Assembly (NCBI GenBank): GCA_050744245.1
Contig: JBOGGX010000186.1
Location: 1-33,987 of the forward strand
Length of the DNA: 33,987 nucleotides
Reading direction: 5' to 3'
From: JBOGGX01 sp050744245
GTDB taxonomy: Bacteria; Actinomycetota; Acidimicrobiia; Acidimicrobiales; JBOGGX01
The position numbers and the translations under genes are program-made. The notes beneath the pieces were generated by a model. The model was not told the origin of the DNA. It ran no database searches and worked only from the letters and a program-made list of their open reading frames with translations. Within the stretch, counting starts at the first letter, position 1. Every line of letters starts with the position of its first letter. This document shows, piece after piece, positions 24,735 to 32,720 of this stretch.

Positions 24735-26258
24735 ATGGAACAGTTTCTCGACACGTGGGGGCTGAGCCTGGCGGTGTTCCTGCCGGCGGTCGGCGCCGCG
24801 CTGCTGCTGGTGCTGCCCAGGGCCCAGGACGACTGGCACAAGCTCGTCGCCCTGGCCACCACCGCGGCGGTGATGTTGGTCACGATCGGCCTGGCCCTGT
24901 ACTTCAACTACGACGACGCCGACCGGTTGCAGTACGTCGCCGACAAGTCGTGGATCCCGGCCATCGACACCAGGTACATCGTGGGGATCGACGGCATCTC
25001 GCTGCCGCTGGTCCTGCTGACCTCGCTCATCACCCTGCTGTGCGTCATCTACTCGTGGGACCACTTCCCCGAACCCCGCAACCCGAAGGCGCTCCTCATC
25101 CTGATCCTGGTGCTCGAGACGGGGATGATCGGCACCTTCGCCGCCCAGGACCTCATCCTCTTCTTCGTGTTCTTCGAGGTCGTGCTGCTGCCGATGTACT
25201 TCATCATCGGCGTGTGGGGCGGCGAGAACCGGATCTACGCCGCCATCAAGTTCTTCCTGTTCACCCTGTTCGGTTCTGCGCTCATGATCGTCGGCTTCCT
25301 GGCCCTGTACTTCCTCTCCGACCCGAGCACCTTCGACATCCGCGCCCTACCGGAAGCGGCGTCGGGCATCGCCCACGGCACCACGCTGTGGTTGTTCGCC
25401 GGCATGTTCGTCGGGTTCGCCATCAAGGTGCCGATGTTCCCGTTCCACACCTGGCTGCCCGACGCCCACACCGAGGCGCCCACCGTCGGCTCGGTGATCC
25501 TGGCCGCCATCCTGCTCAAGCTGGGCACGTACGCGTTCATCAGGATCGCCATCCCGATCCTGCCCGACGCCGCCGTGAGCTGGGCGCCGTGGATCGGGCT
25601 GCTGGCCGTGATCGGCATCGTCTACGGCGCATTGTGCTGCCTGGCCCAGACTGACATGAAGCGGCTCATCGCCTTCTCGTCGGTGAGCCACATGGGTTTC
25701 ACGATGCTCGGCATCGCCACCCTGACCGACTTCGGGCTCAACGCGGCGATGATGGGGATGGTCGCCCACGGCCTCATCACGGGCATGCTCTTCTTCCTCG
25801 CCGGCTCGGTGAAGGAGCGCTACCACACGATGGAGATCCGTCGGCTCGGCGGGCTCCTCGTGCAGGCGCCGCGGCTCGGGTGGATCCTCGGGTTCTGCGC
25901 CCTGGCGTCCCTCGGGCTGCCGGGACTGGCCGGGTTCTGGGGGGAGTTCCCGGCCATCCTCGCCTCGTACCAGCCGGCCGATGGCCTCAGCGAGGTCACC
26001 TTCCGGGTGTACACGGTGGTCGCCGCCATCGGCACCGTGTTCGCCGCCGGCTACCTCCTCTACCTGTTCCAGCGGGTGGCCTTCGGCACGCCCAAGGACG
26101 AGTTCGACCACCACCCGGTCCCCGACGTGGAGCCACCCGAATGGATCGCGTGGACGCCGCTCCTCGTCGGCATCGTCGCCCTCGGGATCTACCCCAACTT
26201 CGTGTTCCAGGTCACCGATCCGAGCGTGAGCGCGATCACCCAGGTGTTCGGGGGCTGA
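24735..26258 (+). CDS. nuoM: NADH-quinone oxidoreductase subunit M, operon 2
   Basis: NuoM (ND4 type, 507 residues). The TM5 Glu (FFEVVLLPMYFIIGVW), the TM7 Lys (FAIKVPMFPFHTWLPDAH), the block EAPTVGSVILAAILLK, the Lys in AQTDMKRLIAFSSVSHMGF and the TM12 Glu (GFWGEFPAIL) are all present, so this pump module appears functional. ATG 24735 follows nuoL by 16 bases with GGGGAGCGAG as a weak ribosome site. nuoN begins 7 bases after its stop. Confidence 0.96.
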   Translation: MEQFLDTWGLSLAVFLPAVGAALLLVLPRAQDDWHKLVALATTAAVMLVTIGLALYFNYDDADRLQYVADKSWIPAIDTRYIVGIDGISLPLVLLTSLITLLCVIYSWDHFPEPRNPKALLILILVLETGMIGTFAAQDLILFFVFFEVVLLPMYFIIGVWGGENRIYAAIKFFLFTLFGSALMIVGFLALYFLSDPSTFDIRALPEAASGIAHGTTLWLFAGMFVGFAIKVPMFPFHTWLPDAHTEAPTVGSVILAAILLKLGTYAFIRIAIPILPDAAVSWAPWIGLLAVIGIVYGALCCLAQTDMKRLIAFSSVSHMGFTMLGIATLTDFGLNAAMMGMVAHGLITGMLFFLAGSVKERYHTMEIRRLGGLLVQAPRLGWILGFCALASLGLPGLAGFWGEFPAILASYQPADGLSEVTFRVYTVVAAIGTVFAAGYLLYLFQRVAFGTPKDEFDHHPVPDVEPPEWIAWTPLLVGIVALGIYPNFVFQVTDPSVSAITQVFGG

Positions 26259-26265
26259 TCCGCGG

Positions 26266-27777
26266 ATGAACGTCGTGCTCGCGTTCGAGGCGCCGTACAT
26301 CGACTACCACGCCTTCGCGCCGGAGATCGTGCTGGTGACCACGTTCGTCGCGCTCGTCGTGGTCGACGTGATCTCTGAACGCAACCGGGTGTACGCCTCG
26401 GCCATCGCCGGCGTCGGCCTGCTGGCCGCGACGGTGCCGATCCTCACCCTCGCCGTCGCCGGCGGCGACCGCAGCATGTTCGGCGGCGCCTACGAGGTCG
26501 ACGGGTTCGCCCTCGTGCTCAAGGCGCTGTTCGTGGTGTCCGGGTATGTCGTCGTGCTCATGTCGACCAACTACATCGCCGGCGGCGACTACTGGGAGGG
26601 CGAGTACTACCAACTCCTGGTCGCCGCGATCATCGGGATGACGGTGATGGCGTCGGCCCGCGACCTGATCACGATCTTCGTCGCCCTCGAGCTGCTGTCG
26701 ATCCCGGCCTACATGCTCGCCGCCTGGCGCAAGCGCGATCCGCGCAGCAACGAGGCCGGGCTCAAGTACTACCTGATGGGGGTGTTCGCCTCGGCGGTCA
26801 TGCTCTACGGCATGTCGCTGGTGTTCGGCATCACCGGCACCACGGTCCTGGCCGACATCGCCGTCGCCCTCAACGAGCGCGACCTCACCGGCGAGCCCAT
26901 CATCGCCCTCGGCGTCGTGTTCGTGATCGTCGGCTTCGGCTTCAAGGTGTCGGCCGTGCCGTTCCACACCTGGGCCCCCGACACCTACGAGGGGGCGCCG
27001 ACGCCGATCACCGCCTTCCTGTCGGTGGCGTCCAAGGCGGCCGGGTTCGTCGCCCTCCTCCAGCTGGTATTCGTGGCGTTCTTCGGCGCATCGAACATCT
27101 ACCAGCCGCTGTTCTGGATTCTGGCCGCGCTGACCATGACCGTCGGCAACCTGGCCGCCCTCGGCCAGACCAACATCGTTCGCCTGTTCGCGTATTCGTC
27201 GGTGGCCCAGGCCGGCTTCATGATCGCCCCGCTGGCCGTGGCCGGCGAGAGCCTGGCCGCACGCGATCTGGCCATCAGCGCCGTGGTGGTGTACCTCGTC
27301 ATCTACGCGGCGATGAACCTGGGGGCCTTCGCCATGATCATCGCCGTGGCCCGCAAGACGAAGTCGGGCGAGGTCTCGTCGTACGCCGGGCTGTTCCAGT
27401 ACGCCCCGGGCCTGACCGTGGTCATGACGGTGTTCCTGTTCTCGCTCGCCGGCATCCCGCCGCTGGCCGGCTGGTTCGCCAAGTTCGTGATCTTCCGGGC
27501 GCTGGTGACCCCCGGATCCGTCCCCGGCTACGTCCTGGCCCTGCTGGTCGGCGTCAACTCGGTGGTCGCGCTCTTCTACTACGCCCGCATCGCCCAGCAG
27601 ATGTGGATGCAGCCGGCACCCGAGGGGGTCGGCGAGGGTCCCGGCGCCGGGATCCGAGTCCCCGTCGCCCTGACCGCGGCCCTGGTCATCTGCGTCGTCG
27701 TCACGTTGGTGCTCGGGGTGGCCCCCGGCCTGGTCGGCCGGCTGGGCGAACTGGCGCAGCTGGTGGTGCCCAGCTGA
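26266..27777 (+). CDS. nuoN: NADH-quinone oxidoreductase subunit N, operon 2 (Lys lost in TM8 motif)
   Basis: NuoN (ND2 type, 503 residues). The TM5 Glu (ALELLSIPAYMLAAW), the TM7 Lys (GFKVSAVPFHTWAPDTY) and the TM12 Lys (GWFAKFVIF) are present. The TM8 motif reads TNIVRLFAYSSVAQAGF, with Val305 (codon GTT, 27178-27180) where antiporter-like subunits have Lys in the pattern (N/D)xKRxxAYSS. The rest is intact and full-length, so this is a substitution in a working gene, perhaps shared by its lineage. The stop TGA (27775-27777) overlaps the proposed CTG start of the methyltransferase gene. Confidence 0.95.
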   Translation: MNVVLAFEAPYIDYHAFAPEIVLVTTFVALVVVDVISERNRVYASAIAGVGLLAATVPILTLAVAGGDRSMFGGAYEVDGFALVLKALFVVSGYVVVLMSTNYIAGGDYWEGEYYQLLVAAIIGMTVMASARDLITIFVALELLSIPAYMLAAWRKRDPRSNEAGLKYYLMGVFASAVMLYGMSLVFGITGTTVLADIAVALNERDLTGEPIIALGVVFVIVGFGFKVSAVPFHTWAPDTYEGAPTPITAFLSVASKAAGFVALLQLVFVAFFGASNIYQPLFWILAALTMTVGNLAALGQTNIVRLFAYSSVAQAGFMIAPLAVAGESLAARDLAISAVVVYLVIYAAMNLGAFAMIIAVARKTKSGEVSSYAGLFQYAPGLTVVMTVFLFSLAGIPPLAGWFAKFVIFRALVTPGSVPGYVLALLVGVNSVVALFYYARIAQQMWMQPAPEGVGEGPGAGIRVPVALTAALVICVVVTLVLGVAPGLVGRLGELAQLVVPS

Positions 27778-28787
27778 GTTCGGCGGTCCTGGCCGGTCGG
27801 CTGGCCGACCGCATCCGGCGGGCCGGGCCGGCGCCGTACTCGGTGGCGGTCGAGGCTGCGCTCTACGACCCGGAGCACGGGTTCTACGCCACCCAGGGTC
27901 GGGCCGGACGGCGGGGCGACTTCATCACCAGCCCCGAGATCGGGCCGCTGTTCGGTGCCGTGGTGGCGCGGGCCCTGGACCGGTGGTGGGACGAGCTCGG
28001 CCGGCCCGACCCGTACGTCGTCATCGAGGCCGGGGCCGGGGCCGGCACGCTGGCTCGGTCGGTGGCGGGCGCCGCGCCCCGGTGTCTCCCGGCGCTGCGC
28101 TACCACCCGGTCGACCGCGGGGATGCCCTGCCCGCCGACCGCCCGGCGGTGGTGCTGGCCAACGAGCTCCTCGACAACCTGCCGTTCGACCTGGCCGAGG
28201 CACGCGGGGGAGCGTGGCGCGAGGTGCTGGTCGACGTCGACACCGAAGGGCGGCTGACCGAGGGCGTCGGCCCGGTCGCGGTCGTCGGCGAGGAACCGGC
28301 GGTCGTCGCGGCGACCGATGGCGCCCGCATCCCCGTCCAGCGGGCGGCGGCGGACTGGCTGCGGGCGATGCTCGACCGAATGCCCGACCGGCTGCTCGTC
28401 ATCGACTACGCCGACACGACCGCGTCGATGGCTACGAGGCCGTGGACCGACTGGGTCCGGACCTACCGCGGCCACCAGCGCGGCGACCACCCGCTCGCCG
28501 ACCTCGGCGCCCAGGACATCACCGTCGAGGTCGCGCTCGACCAGCTCGCCGCGGTCCGGCCGCCCGACCGGGCGATGAGCCAGGCCGAGTTCCTCACCGA
28601 GCACGGGATCGCCGAGCTCGTCGACGAGGGCCGGCGCATCTGGGCCGAGCGGGCCCACATCGGCGATCTCGCCGCCCTGCGGGCGCGCAGTCGCATCGCC
28701 GAGGCCGAGGCCCTCACCGATCCGGGTGGACTCGGCGGGTTCACCGTGATCGAGTGGACCTCCGTCGCGCCCCCGGCGGACGCCTGA
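27774..28787 (+). CDS. MidA/NDUFAF7-family SAM-dependent methyltransferase
   Basis: This is a class I methyltransferase of the MidA/NDUFAF7 (COG1565) family; NDUFAF7 dimethylates an arginine of the NuoD homologue NDUFS2 during mitochondrial complex I assembly. Numbered from CTG 27774: the N-terminal block ALYDPEHGFY (29-38), FITSPEIGPLFG (50-61), the SAM loop VIEAGAGAG (83-91) and ANELLDNLPFD (129-139), all family hallmarks. The family sequence begins close to CTG 27774, which overlaps the nuoN stop (CTGA). The only other in-frame starts are ATG 27603, deep in nuoN, and GTG 27843, which would remove conserved residues. The stretch between the SAM loop and ANELLD is shorter than usual. Its position as the last gene of operon 2 suggests it matures that complex. 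Confidence 0.85.
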   Translation: MSSAVLAGRLADRIRRAGPAPYSVAVEAALYDPEHGFYATQGRAGRRGDFITSPEIGPLFGAVVARALDRWWDELGRPDPYVVIEAGAGAGTLARSVAGAAPRCLPALRYHPVDRGDALPADRPAVVLANELLDNLPFDLAEARGGAWREVLVDVDTEGRLTEGVGPVAVVGEEPAVVAATDGARIPVQRAAADWLRAMLDRMPDRLLVIDYADTTASMATRPWTDWVRTYRGHQRGDHPLADLGAQDITVEVALDQLAAVRPPDRAMSQAEFLTEHGIAELVDEGRRIWAERAHIGDLAALRARSRIAEAEALTDPGGLGGFTVIEWTSVAPPADA

Positions 28788-28793
28788 CCTTCC

Positions 28794-29156
28794 TCAGTCA
28801 GGGTGCTTCATCCACCACTCGGTGAACCGCCGGCACCGGCCGTCGGCGTCGAGTGCGATCACCCAGAGGTTGCTGTAGGTGCGACGCGGATCCCGGTAGA
28901 TCGTCCGCCCCTCGACGATCGCACCCTCGGGCGTCTCGGCGAGGGCCGACCATGAGAACTCGGTGTCGCCCGGTTCGTCCTTGTTCTCGATCCAGTGGTC
29001 AACGATCGCCTGGCGTCCCCGCCGCGGGGTCGCATAGGGCTCGGTCAGGTACTCGGCGTCCTCGGTGAACAGCGCGGCGATGTCGTTCGGCGAGTTGGAG
29101 TTCCAGGCCCGGACATAGCCGTCGATCCACGTCGAGAGCGAGGCGTGCTCGGTCAC
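28794..29156 (-). CDS. SnoaL/NTF2-like protein
   Basis: A 120-residue single-domain protein of the SnoaL-like (NTF2 fold) group. The pattern WIDGYVRAWNSNSPNDIAAL, then LFTEDAEYLTEPYAT, then GRQAIVDHW is the usual opening of these cone-shaped alpha+beta barrels. Family members include isomerases, hydrolases and non-catalytic binders; nothing here fixes the substrate. The GTG start (29156) lies 7 bases after a -10-like TAGGGT on the minus strand, so it is probably leaderless. It is convergent with the methyltransferase gene (6 bases between stops) and divergent from acs. Confidence 0.75.
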   Translation of the reverse strand: MTEHASLSTWIDGYVRAWNSNSPNDIAALFTEDAEYLTEPYATPRRGRQAIVDHWIENKDEPGDTEFSWSALAETPEGAIVEGRTIYRDPRRTYSNLWVIALDADGRCRRFTEWWMKHPD

Positions 29157-29163
29157 GGGCTCG

Positions 29164-29180
29164 ACCCTATGGCCTAGGCT
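29164..29180. promoter_or_regulatory. Divergent -10 elements between the SnoaL-like gene and acs
   Basis: On the minus strand TAGGGT (29169 to 29164) lies 7 bases before the GTG of the SnoaL-like gene, again a leaderless arrangement. On the plus strand TAGGCT (29175-29180) is placed to start acs transcripts near 29187, leaving a leader of about 44 bases that holds GGAGG (29215-29219) before the acs GTG. The -35 elements are weak or unclear on both sides. Confidence 0.4.
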
Positions 29181-29230
29181 CGCCCGAGCGCGGGTACCAC
29201 CGTTGCGTCGACACGGAGGGGGATTGAGCT

Positions 29231-31231
29231 GTGGCTAACGATGCCGCGGTCACCGGAGCCGCCATCGAGGACTGGTTCGTCGAGGACCGGACCTTCCCGC
29301 CCCCGGAGCAGTTCAAGAAGGAGGCGCTCGTCGTCGACACCTCGCTCTACGACCAGGCCAACGAGGACTTTGAGGGGTTCTGGGCCAAGCAGGCGGCCGA
29401 GTTGGTCACGTGGTTCGAGGAGTGGCACACCATCCTCGATTGGCAGCTCCCCTTCGCCAAGTGGTTCATCGGCGGACGGCTCAACGTGGCCTACAACTGC
29501 CTCGACCGCCACGTCGAGGCGGGCAAGGGCGACAAGGTCGCCTACTACTGGGAGGGGGAGCCGGGCGACGAGCGGGTGGTCACCTACGCCGACCTCCACG
29601 CCGAGGTGCAGCGGTTCGCCAACGTGCTCAAGGGTCTCGGCGTGGTCAAGGGCGACCGGGTGGCGATCTACCTGCCGATGATCCCCGAGCTGCCGGTGGC
29701 CATGCTGGCCTGCGCCCGTCTCGGGGCGCCGCACTCGGTGGTGTTCGGCGGGTTCTCGGCCGACTCGCTGATCGACCGGATCAACGACGCCGAGTGCAAG
29801 GTCCTCATCACCGCGGACGGCGGGTTCCGCAAGGGCAAGGCCAACCTGCTCAAGCCGACGGCCGACGTGGCCCTGGCCAGCACGCCGTCGATCGGGCACG
29901 TCGTCGTGGTGCGCCGGGTCGGCGGGCACCCGGCGAGCGACGCGGCCGAGGTCGAGATGGTCGACGGCCGTGACCACTGGTACCACGAGCTCATGGCCGA
30001 CGACGGGCTACCGGCCGAGTGCCCGGCCGAGCCGATGGACGCCGAGGATCTCCTGTACCTGCTCTACACCTCGGGTACGACGGCCAAGCCCAAGGGCATC
30101 ATGCACACCACCGGCGGCTACATGACCCAGGTGGCGTTCACCCACAAGTACGTCTTCGACCTCCATCCCGACACCGACGTCTACTGGTGCGCGGCCGACA
30201 TCGGGTGGGTCACCGGCCACAGCTACATCGTCTACGGCCCGCTCACCAACGGGGCCACGTCGGTCATCTACGAGGGCACGCCCGACACCCCGGCCAAGGA
30301 CCGGCTGTGGGCCGTCGCCGAGAAGTACCGGGTGACCATCCTGTACACCGCGCCCACGGCGATCAGGATGTTCATGAAGTGGGGGCCGCAGGAACCCGAG
30401 AAGCACGACCTGTCGTCGCTGCGGCTGCTCGGGTCGGTCGGCGAACCCATCAATCCGGAGGCGTGGATCTGGTATGCCACCCACATCGGCGGCGACCGGT
30501 GCCCGGTGGTCGACACGTGGTGGCAGACCGAGACGGGCGCGATCATGATCAGCCCGCTGCCCGGCGCCACCACCCTCAAGCCCGGTTCCGCCACGTTCCC
30601 GCTGCCCGGCATCTCCGCCGAGGTGGTCGACGACGCCGGTACGCCGGTGCGTCGGGGCGGCGGCTACCTCACGATCACCCGGCCGTGGCCGTCGATGCTG
30701 CGGGGCATCTGGGGCGACCCCGAGCGCTACCGGCAGACCTACTGGTCCCGGTTCGGTGCCCGCTACTTCGCCGGCGACGGCGCCAAGATCGACGACGACG
30801 GCTACCTGTGGCTGCTCGGTCGGGTCGACGACGTCATGAACGTCTCGGGCCACCGGATCTCGACCACAGAGGTCGAGTCGGCGCTGGTCGACCACCAGTC
30901 GGTGGCCGAGGCCGCGGTCATCGGGGCCAAGGACGAGCTCACCGGCCAGGCCATCATCTGCTTCGTCACGATCAAGACCGGCAACGAGCCGAGCCCGGAG
31001 TTCGGCGAGGAACTGCGGTCGCATGTGGCCAAGAAGATCGGACCGACGGCCCGGCCCAAGACCGTCATCTTCACCGACGAGCTGCCCAAGACCCGCTCGG
31101 GGAAGATCATGCGGCGACTGCTCAAGGACGTCGCCGAGGGTCGGGCGCTGGGCGACACGACCACCCTGGCCGACCCCACGGTGGTCGAGGAGATCCGCGC
31201 CCGAGCCACCTCCCAACCCCAGGAGGACTGA
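29231..31231 (+). CDS. acs: Acetyl-CoA synthetase (AMP-forming)
   Basis: This enzyme activates acetate with ATP and CoA to acetyl-CoA in the cytoplasm. It is 666 residues, the normal Acs length. The phosphate-binding loop LYTSGTTAKPKG is at 278-289, the motif WWQTETG at 430-436, and the hinge and C-terminal domain (YFAGDGAKIDDDGYLWLLGR) lead to PKTRSGKIMRR with Lys625, the lysine acetylated in regulated Acs enzymes. The N-terminal ACAS domain (FEGFWAKQAAELVTW) is present. GTG 29231 has GGAGG 11 bases upstream. It lies divergent from the SnoaL-like gene. Propionyl-CoA synthetase is an alternative, but the Trp in the WWQTETG motif argues for acetate. Confidence 0.93.
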   Translation: MANDAAVTGAAIEDWFVEDRTFPPPEQFKKEALVVDTSLYDQANEDFEGFWAKQAAELVTWFEEWHTILDWQLPFAKWFIGGRLNVAYNCLDRHVEAGKGDKVAYYWEGEPGDERVVTYADLHAEVQRFANVLKGLGVVKGDRVAIYLPMIPELPVAMLACARLGAPHSVVFGGFSADSLIDRINDAECKVLITADGGFRKGKANLLKPTADVALASTPSIGHVVVVRRVGGHPASDAAEVEMVDGRDHWYHELMADDGLPAECPAEPMDAEDLLYLLYTSGTTAKPKGIMHTTGGYMTQVAFTHKYVFDLHPDTDVYWCAADIGWVTGHSYIVYGPLTNGATSVIYEGTPDTPAKDRLWAVAEKYRVTILYTAPTAIRMFMKWGPQEPEKHDLSSLRLLGSVGEPINPEAWIWYATHIGGDRCPVVDTWWQTETGAIMISPLPGATTLKPGSATFPLPGISAEVVDDAGTPVRRGGGYLTITRPWPSMLRGIWGDPERYRQTYWSRFGARYFAGDGAKIDDDGYLWLLGRVDDVMNVSGHRISTTEVESALVDHQSVAEAAVIGAKDELTGQAIICFVTIKTGNEPSPEFGEELRSHVAKKIGPTARPKTVIFTDELPKTRSGKIMRRLLKDVAEGRALGDTTTLADPTVVEEIRARATSQPQED

Positions 31232-31274
31232 CGCTGACGGTCCTGCTCGCCCGCCCCGCCCGCCCCAAACCCCC

Positions 31275-31319
31275 TCTGTGTCGACTTTGACAGGCAGAGC
31301 CGGTCAAACTCGACACAGA
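31275..31319. terminator. Long hairpin downstream of acs
   Basis: TCTGTGTCGACTTTGAC (31275-31291) pairs with GTCAAACTCGACACAGA (31303-31319) over 17 positions with one C-C mismatch and an 11-base loop. It starts 43 bases after the acs stop. There is no T-run, so it may end transcription in the Rho-independent but U-poor manner seen in actinobacteria, or stabilise the acs mRNA. Each arm contains the TCGACACAGA motif found in several other gaps of this window. Confidence 0.55.
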
Positions 31320-31359
31320 ACGACCGGAGGGCGACGGTGAAACCGGTTGACCTTCGGCG

Positions 31360-31365
31360 TACCGT
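31360..31365 (+). promoter_or_regulatory. -10-like element before the His-rich gene
   Basis: TACCGT lies 6 bases before the ATG at 31372, a spacing consistent with a leaderless transcript, and no Shine-Dalgarno is present. A TTGACC at 31347 is too close to serve as its -35 element, so support is modest. Confidence 0.3.
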
Positions 31366-31371
31366 TGCGCC

Positions 31372-32655
31372 ATGACCGACGCCGGCGTGGACGAGCACAC
31401 CGCGGAGCGCCCGGAGCCCCCGGCCGGACCGGTCGGCGTCTCGCTCCCCCCATTCACCGTCACGCTGGCGGCCGCGGCGTCCGCCGCCGCCGGCCTGGTC
31501 CACGCCACCGCCGCCGGCACCCACACCGGCGACCGCCAACTGGTCGTGCTGTTCGCCATCACCGCCGTGGCCCAGCTGGCGTGGGCCGCCGCAGCCATCG
31601 TGCGGCCGAGCCGCCTCGTGCTGCTTGCCGGCGTCGCCCTGAACGGCGCGGCCGCGCTGGCCTGGGTGCTCTCCCGGTCGTCCGGACTGCCCGTCATCGA
31701 CTCGCTGTCACAGCAGGAGGAGGTCGGGGCCCAGGACCTCATCGCCGCCCTGCTCGGCGCGGTGGCTGCGGTCGGAGCCCTGCTGGCCGTGGTCAACCCG
31801 GTGCGGCGGAGCGCTCGGGCCGCCCCCGCCCTCCTGGCCGGCGCCGCCGTGTTCGCCCTGGCCGTCCCGGCGATGGCCGTCGAACATACCCACGGCGCGA
31901 GCCACGCCCACAGTCACGGCGAGGACAGCGCCGAACAGGGACACGAGCACGCCGACGACGCTGCCCGGGAGGCCACCCGAGAGGAACGGCGGCGGGAGCG
32001 ACGCGAGCGACGCGAGGCCGAGGAGGAGGGCGGCTCGGGCCACGACCACGGCGACGACACCGGTGCGTCGGAGGAAGGAAGCGGCCCGATCATCTCGCTC
32101 GACGATCCGCGGCTGACCGCCGAACAACGGTCGGCGGCCCAGAGCCTGATCGACACCACCACCGCGGCGATGGCGAAGTACGCCGACCCGGCATCGGTCG
32201 AGGCCGCCGGCTACAGCTCGATCGGCGACTCGGTCACCGGTCACGAGCACTTCGTGAACTTCGGCTACCTCGTCGACGGGATCGACGTCGACCCGGCCCG
32301 GGTCGAGTCGATCGTGTTCCAGGTCAACCCGGACGGAAGCAAGCAGCTGGTGTCGGCCATGTACATCCTGGGTGTGGGCCAGACCATGGCCGACGTGCCC
32401 GACATCGCCGGCCGGCTGACCACGTGGCACGACCACCAGGACCTGTGCTGGGACGGCGGGCGGGTCGTCGGGCGCGTCATCAACGGGGCGTGCACCGCGG
32501 GCACGTTCGCAGCGACGCCGCCCATGCTGCACGTCTGGCTCGTGCCCCACGAGTGCGGTCCGTTCGCCGGACTCGAGGGTCACGGCGGCAGTTGCGGCCA
32601 CGGCCACGAGGCCGCCGACGGCGACGAGAGCGACGAGAGCGCCGCCGGCGATTAG
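31372..32655 (+). CDS. His-rich membrane protein with predicted metal-binding extracellular domain
   Basis: Not a named family. The N-terminus has about four hydrophobic segments within residues 20-170. A histidine cluster follows (EHTHGASHAHSHG, 171-183), then a charged Arg/Glu helix (about 195-225) and a second His patch (GHDHG). The C-terminal domain (about 240-427) has GHEHFVNFGYL and carries conserved-looking His/Cys motifs: WHDHQDLCW (352-360), MLHVWLVPHECGPF (from 385) and GHGGSCGHGHE. I recall similar domains in other actinobacterial proteins of unknown function. The His and Cys pattern suggests Zn, Cu or Ni binding outside the membrane (inference). It is probably transcribed alone. 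Confidence 0.8.
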   Translation: MTDAGVDEHTAERPEPPAGPVGVSLPPFTVTLAAAASAAAGLVHATAAGTHTGDRQLVVLFAITAVAQLAWAAAAIVRPSRLVLLAGVALNGAAALAWVLSRSSGLPVIDSLSQQEEVGAQDLIAALLGAVAAVGALLAVVNPVRRSARAAPALLAGAAVFALAVPAMAVEHTHGASHAHSHGEDSAEQGHEHADDAAREATREERRRERRERREAEEEGGSGHDHGDDTGASEEGSGPIISLDDPRLTAEQRSAAQSLIDTTTAAMAKYADPASVEAAGYSSIGDSVTGHEHFVNFGYLVDGIDVDPARVESIVFQVNPDGSKQLVSAMYILGVGQTMADVPDIAGRLTTWHDHQDLCWDGGRVVGRVINGACTAGTFAATPPMLHVWLVPHECGPFAGLEGHGGSCGHGHEAADGDESDESAAGD

Positions 32656-32656
32656 C

Positions 32657-32680
32657 GGGAGGGGGGCGGGCCCCTCTCCC
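32657..32680 (+). terminator. GC-rich hairpin after the His-rich gene
   Basis: It begins one base after the stop codon. GGGAG (32657-32661) pairs with CTCCC (32676-32680) and GGGG (32662-32665) with CCCC (32671-32674), leaving a single bulged T and a short loop. There is no T-run, as usual for high-GC genomes. It is a likely terminator for the preceding gene. Confidence 0.5.
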
Positions 32681-32720
32681 GGCCTCCCCCCGGCGCGGCT
32701 GTCGTCGTGGTGAGTTGGGT

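Noticed and set aside
27603..27773. ATG 27603 as the methyltransferase start
   Set aside because: It would overlap nuoN2 by 175 bases, and the added residues are Arg/Gly-rich shadow sequence without family similarity.
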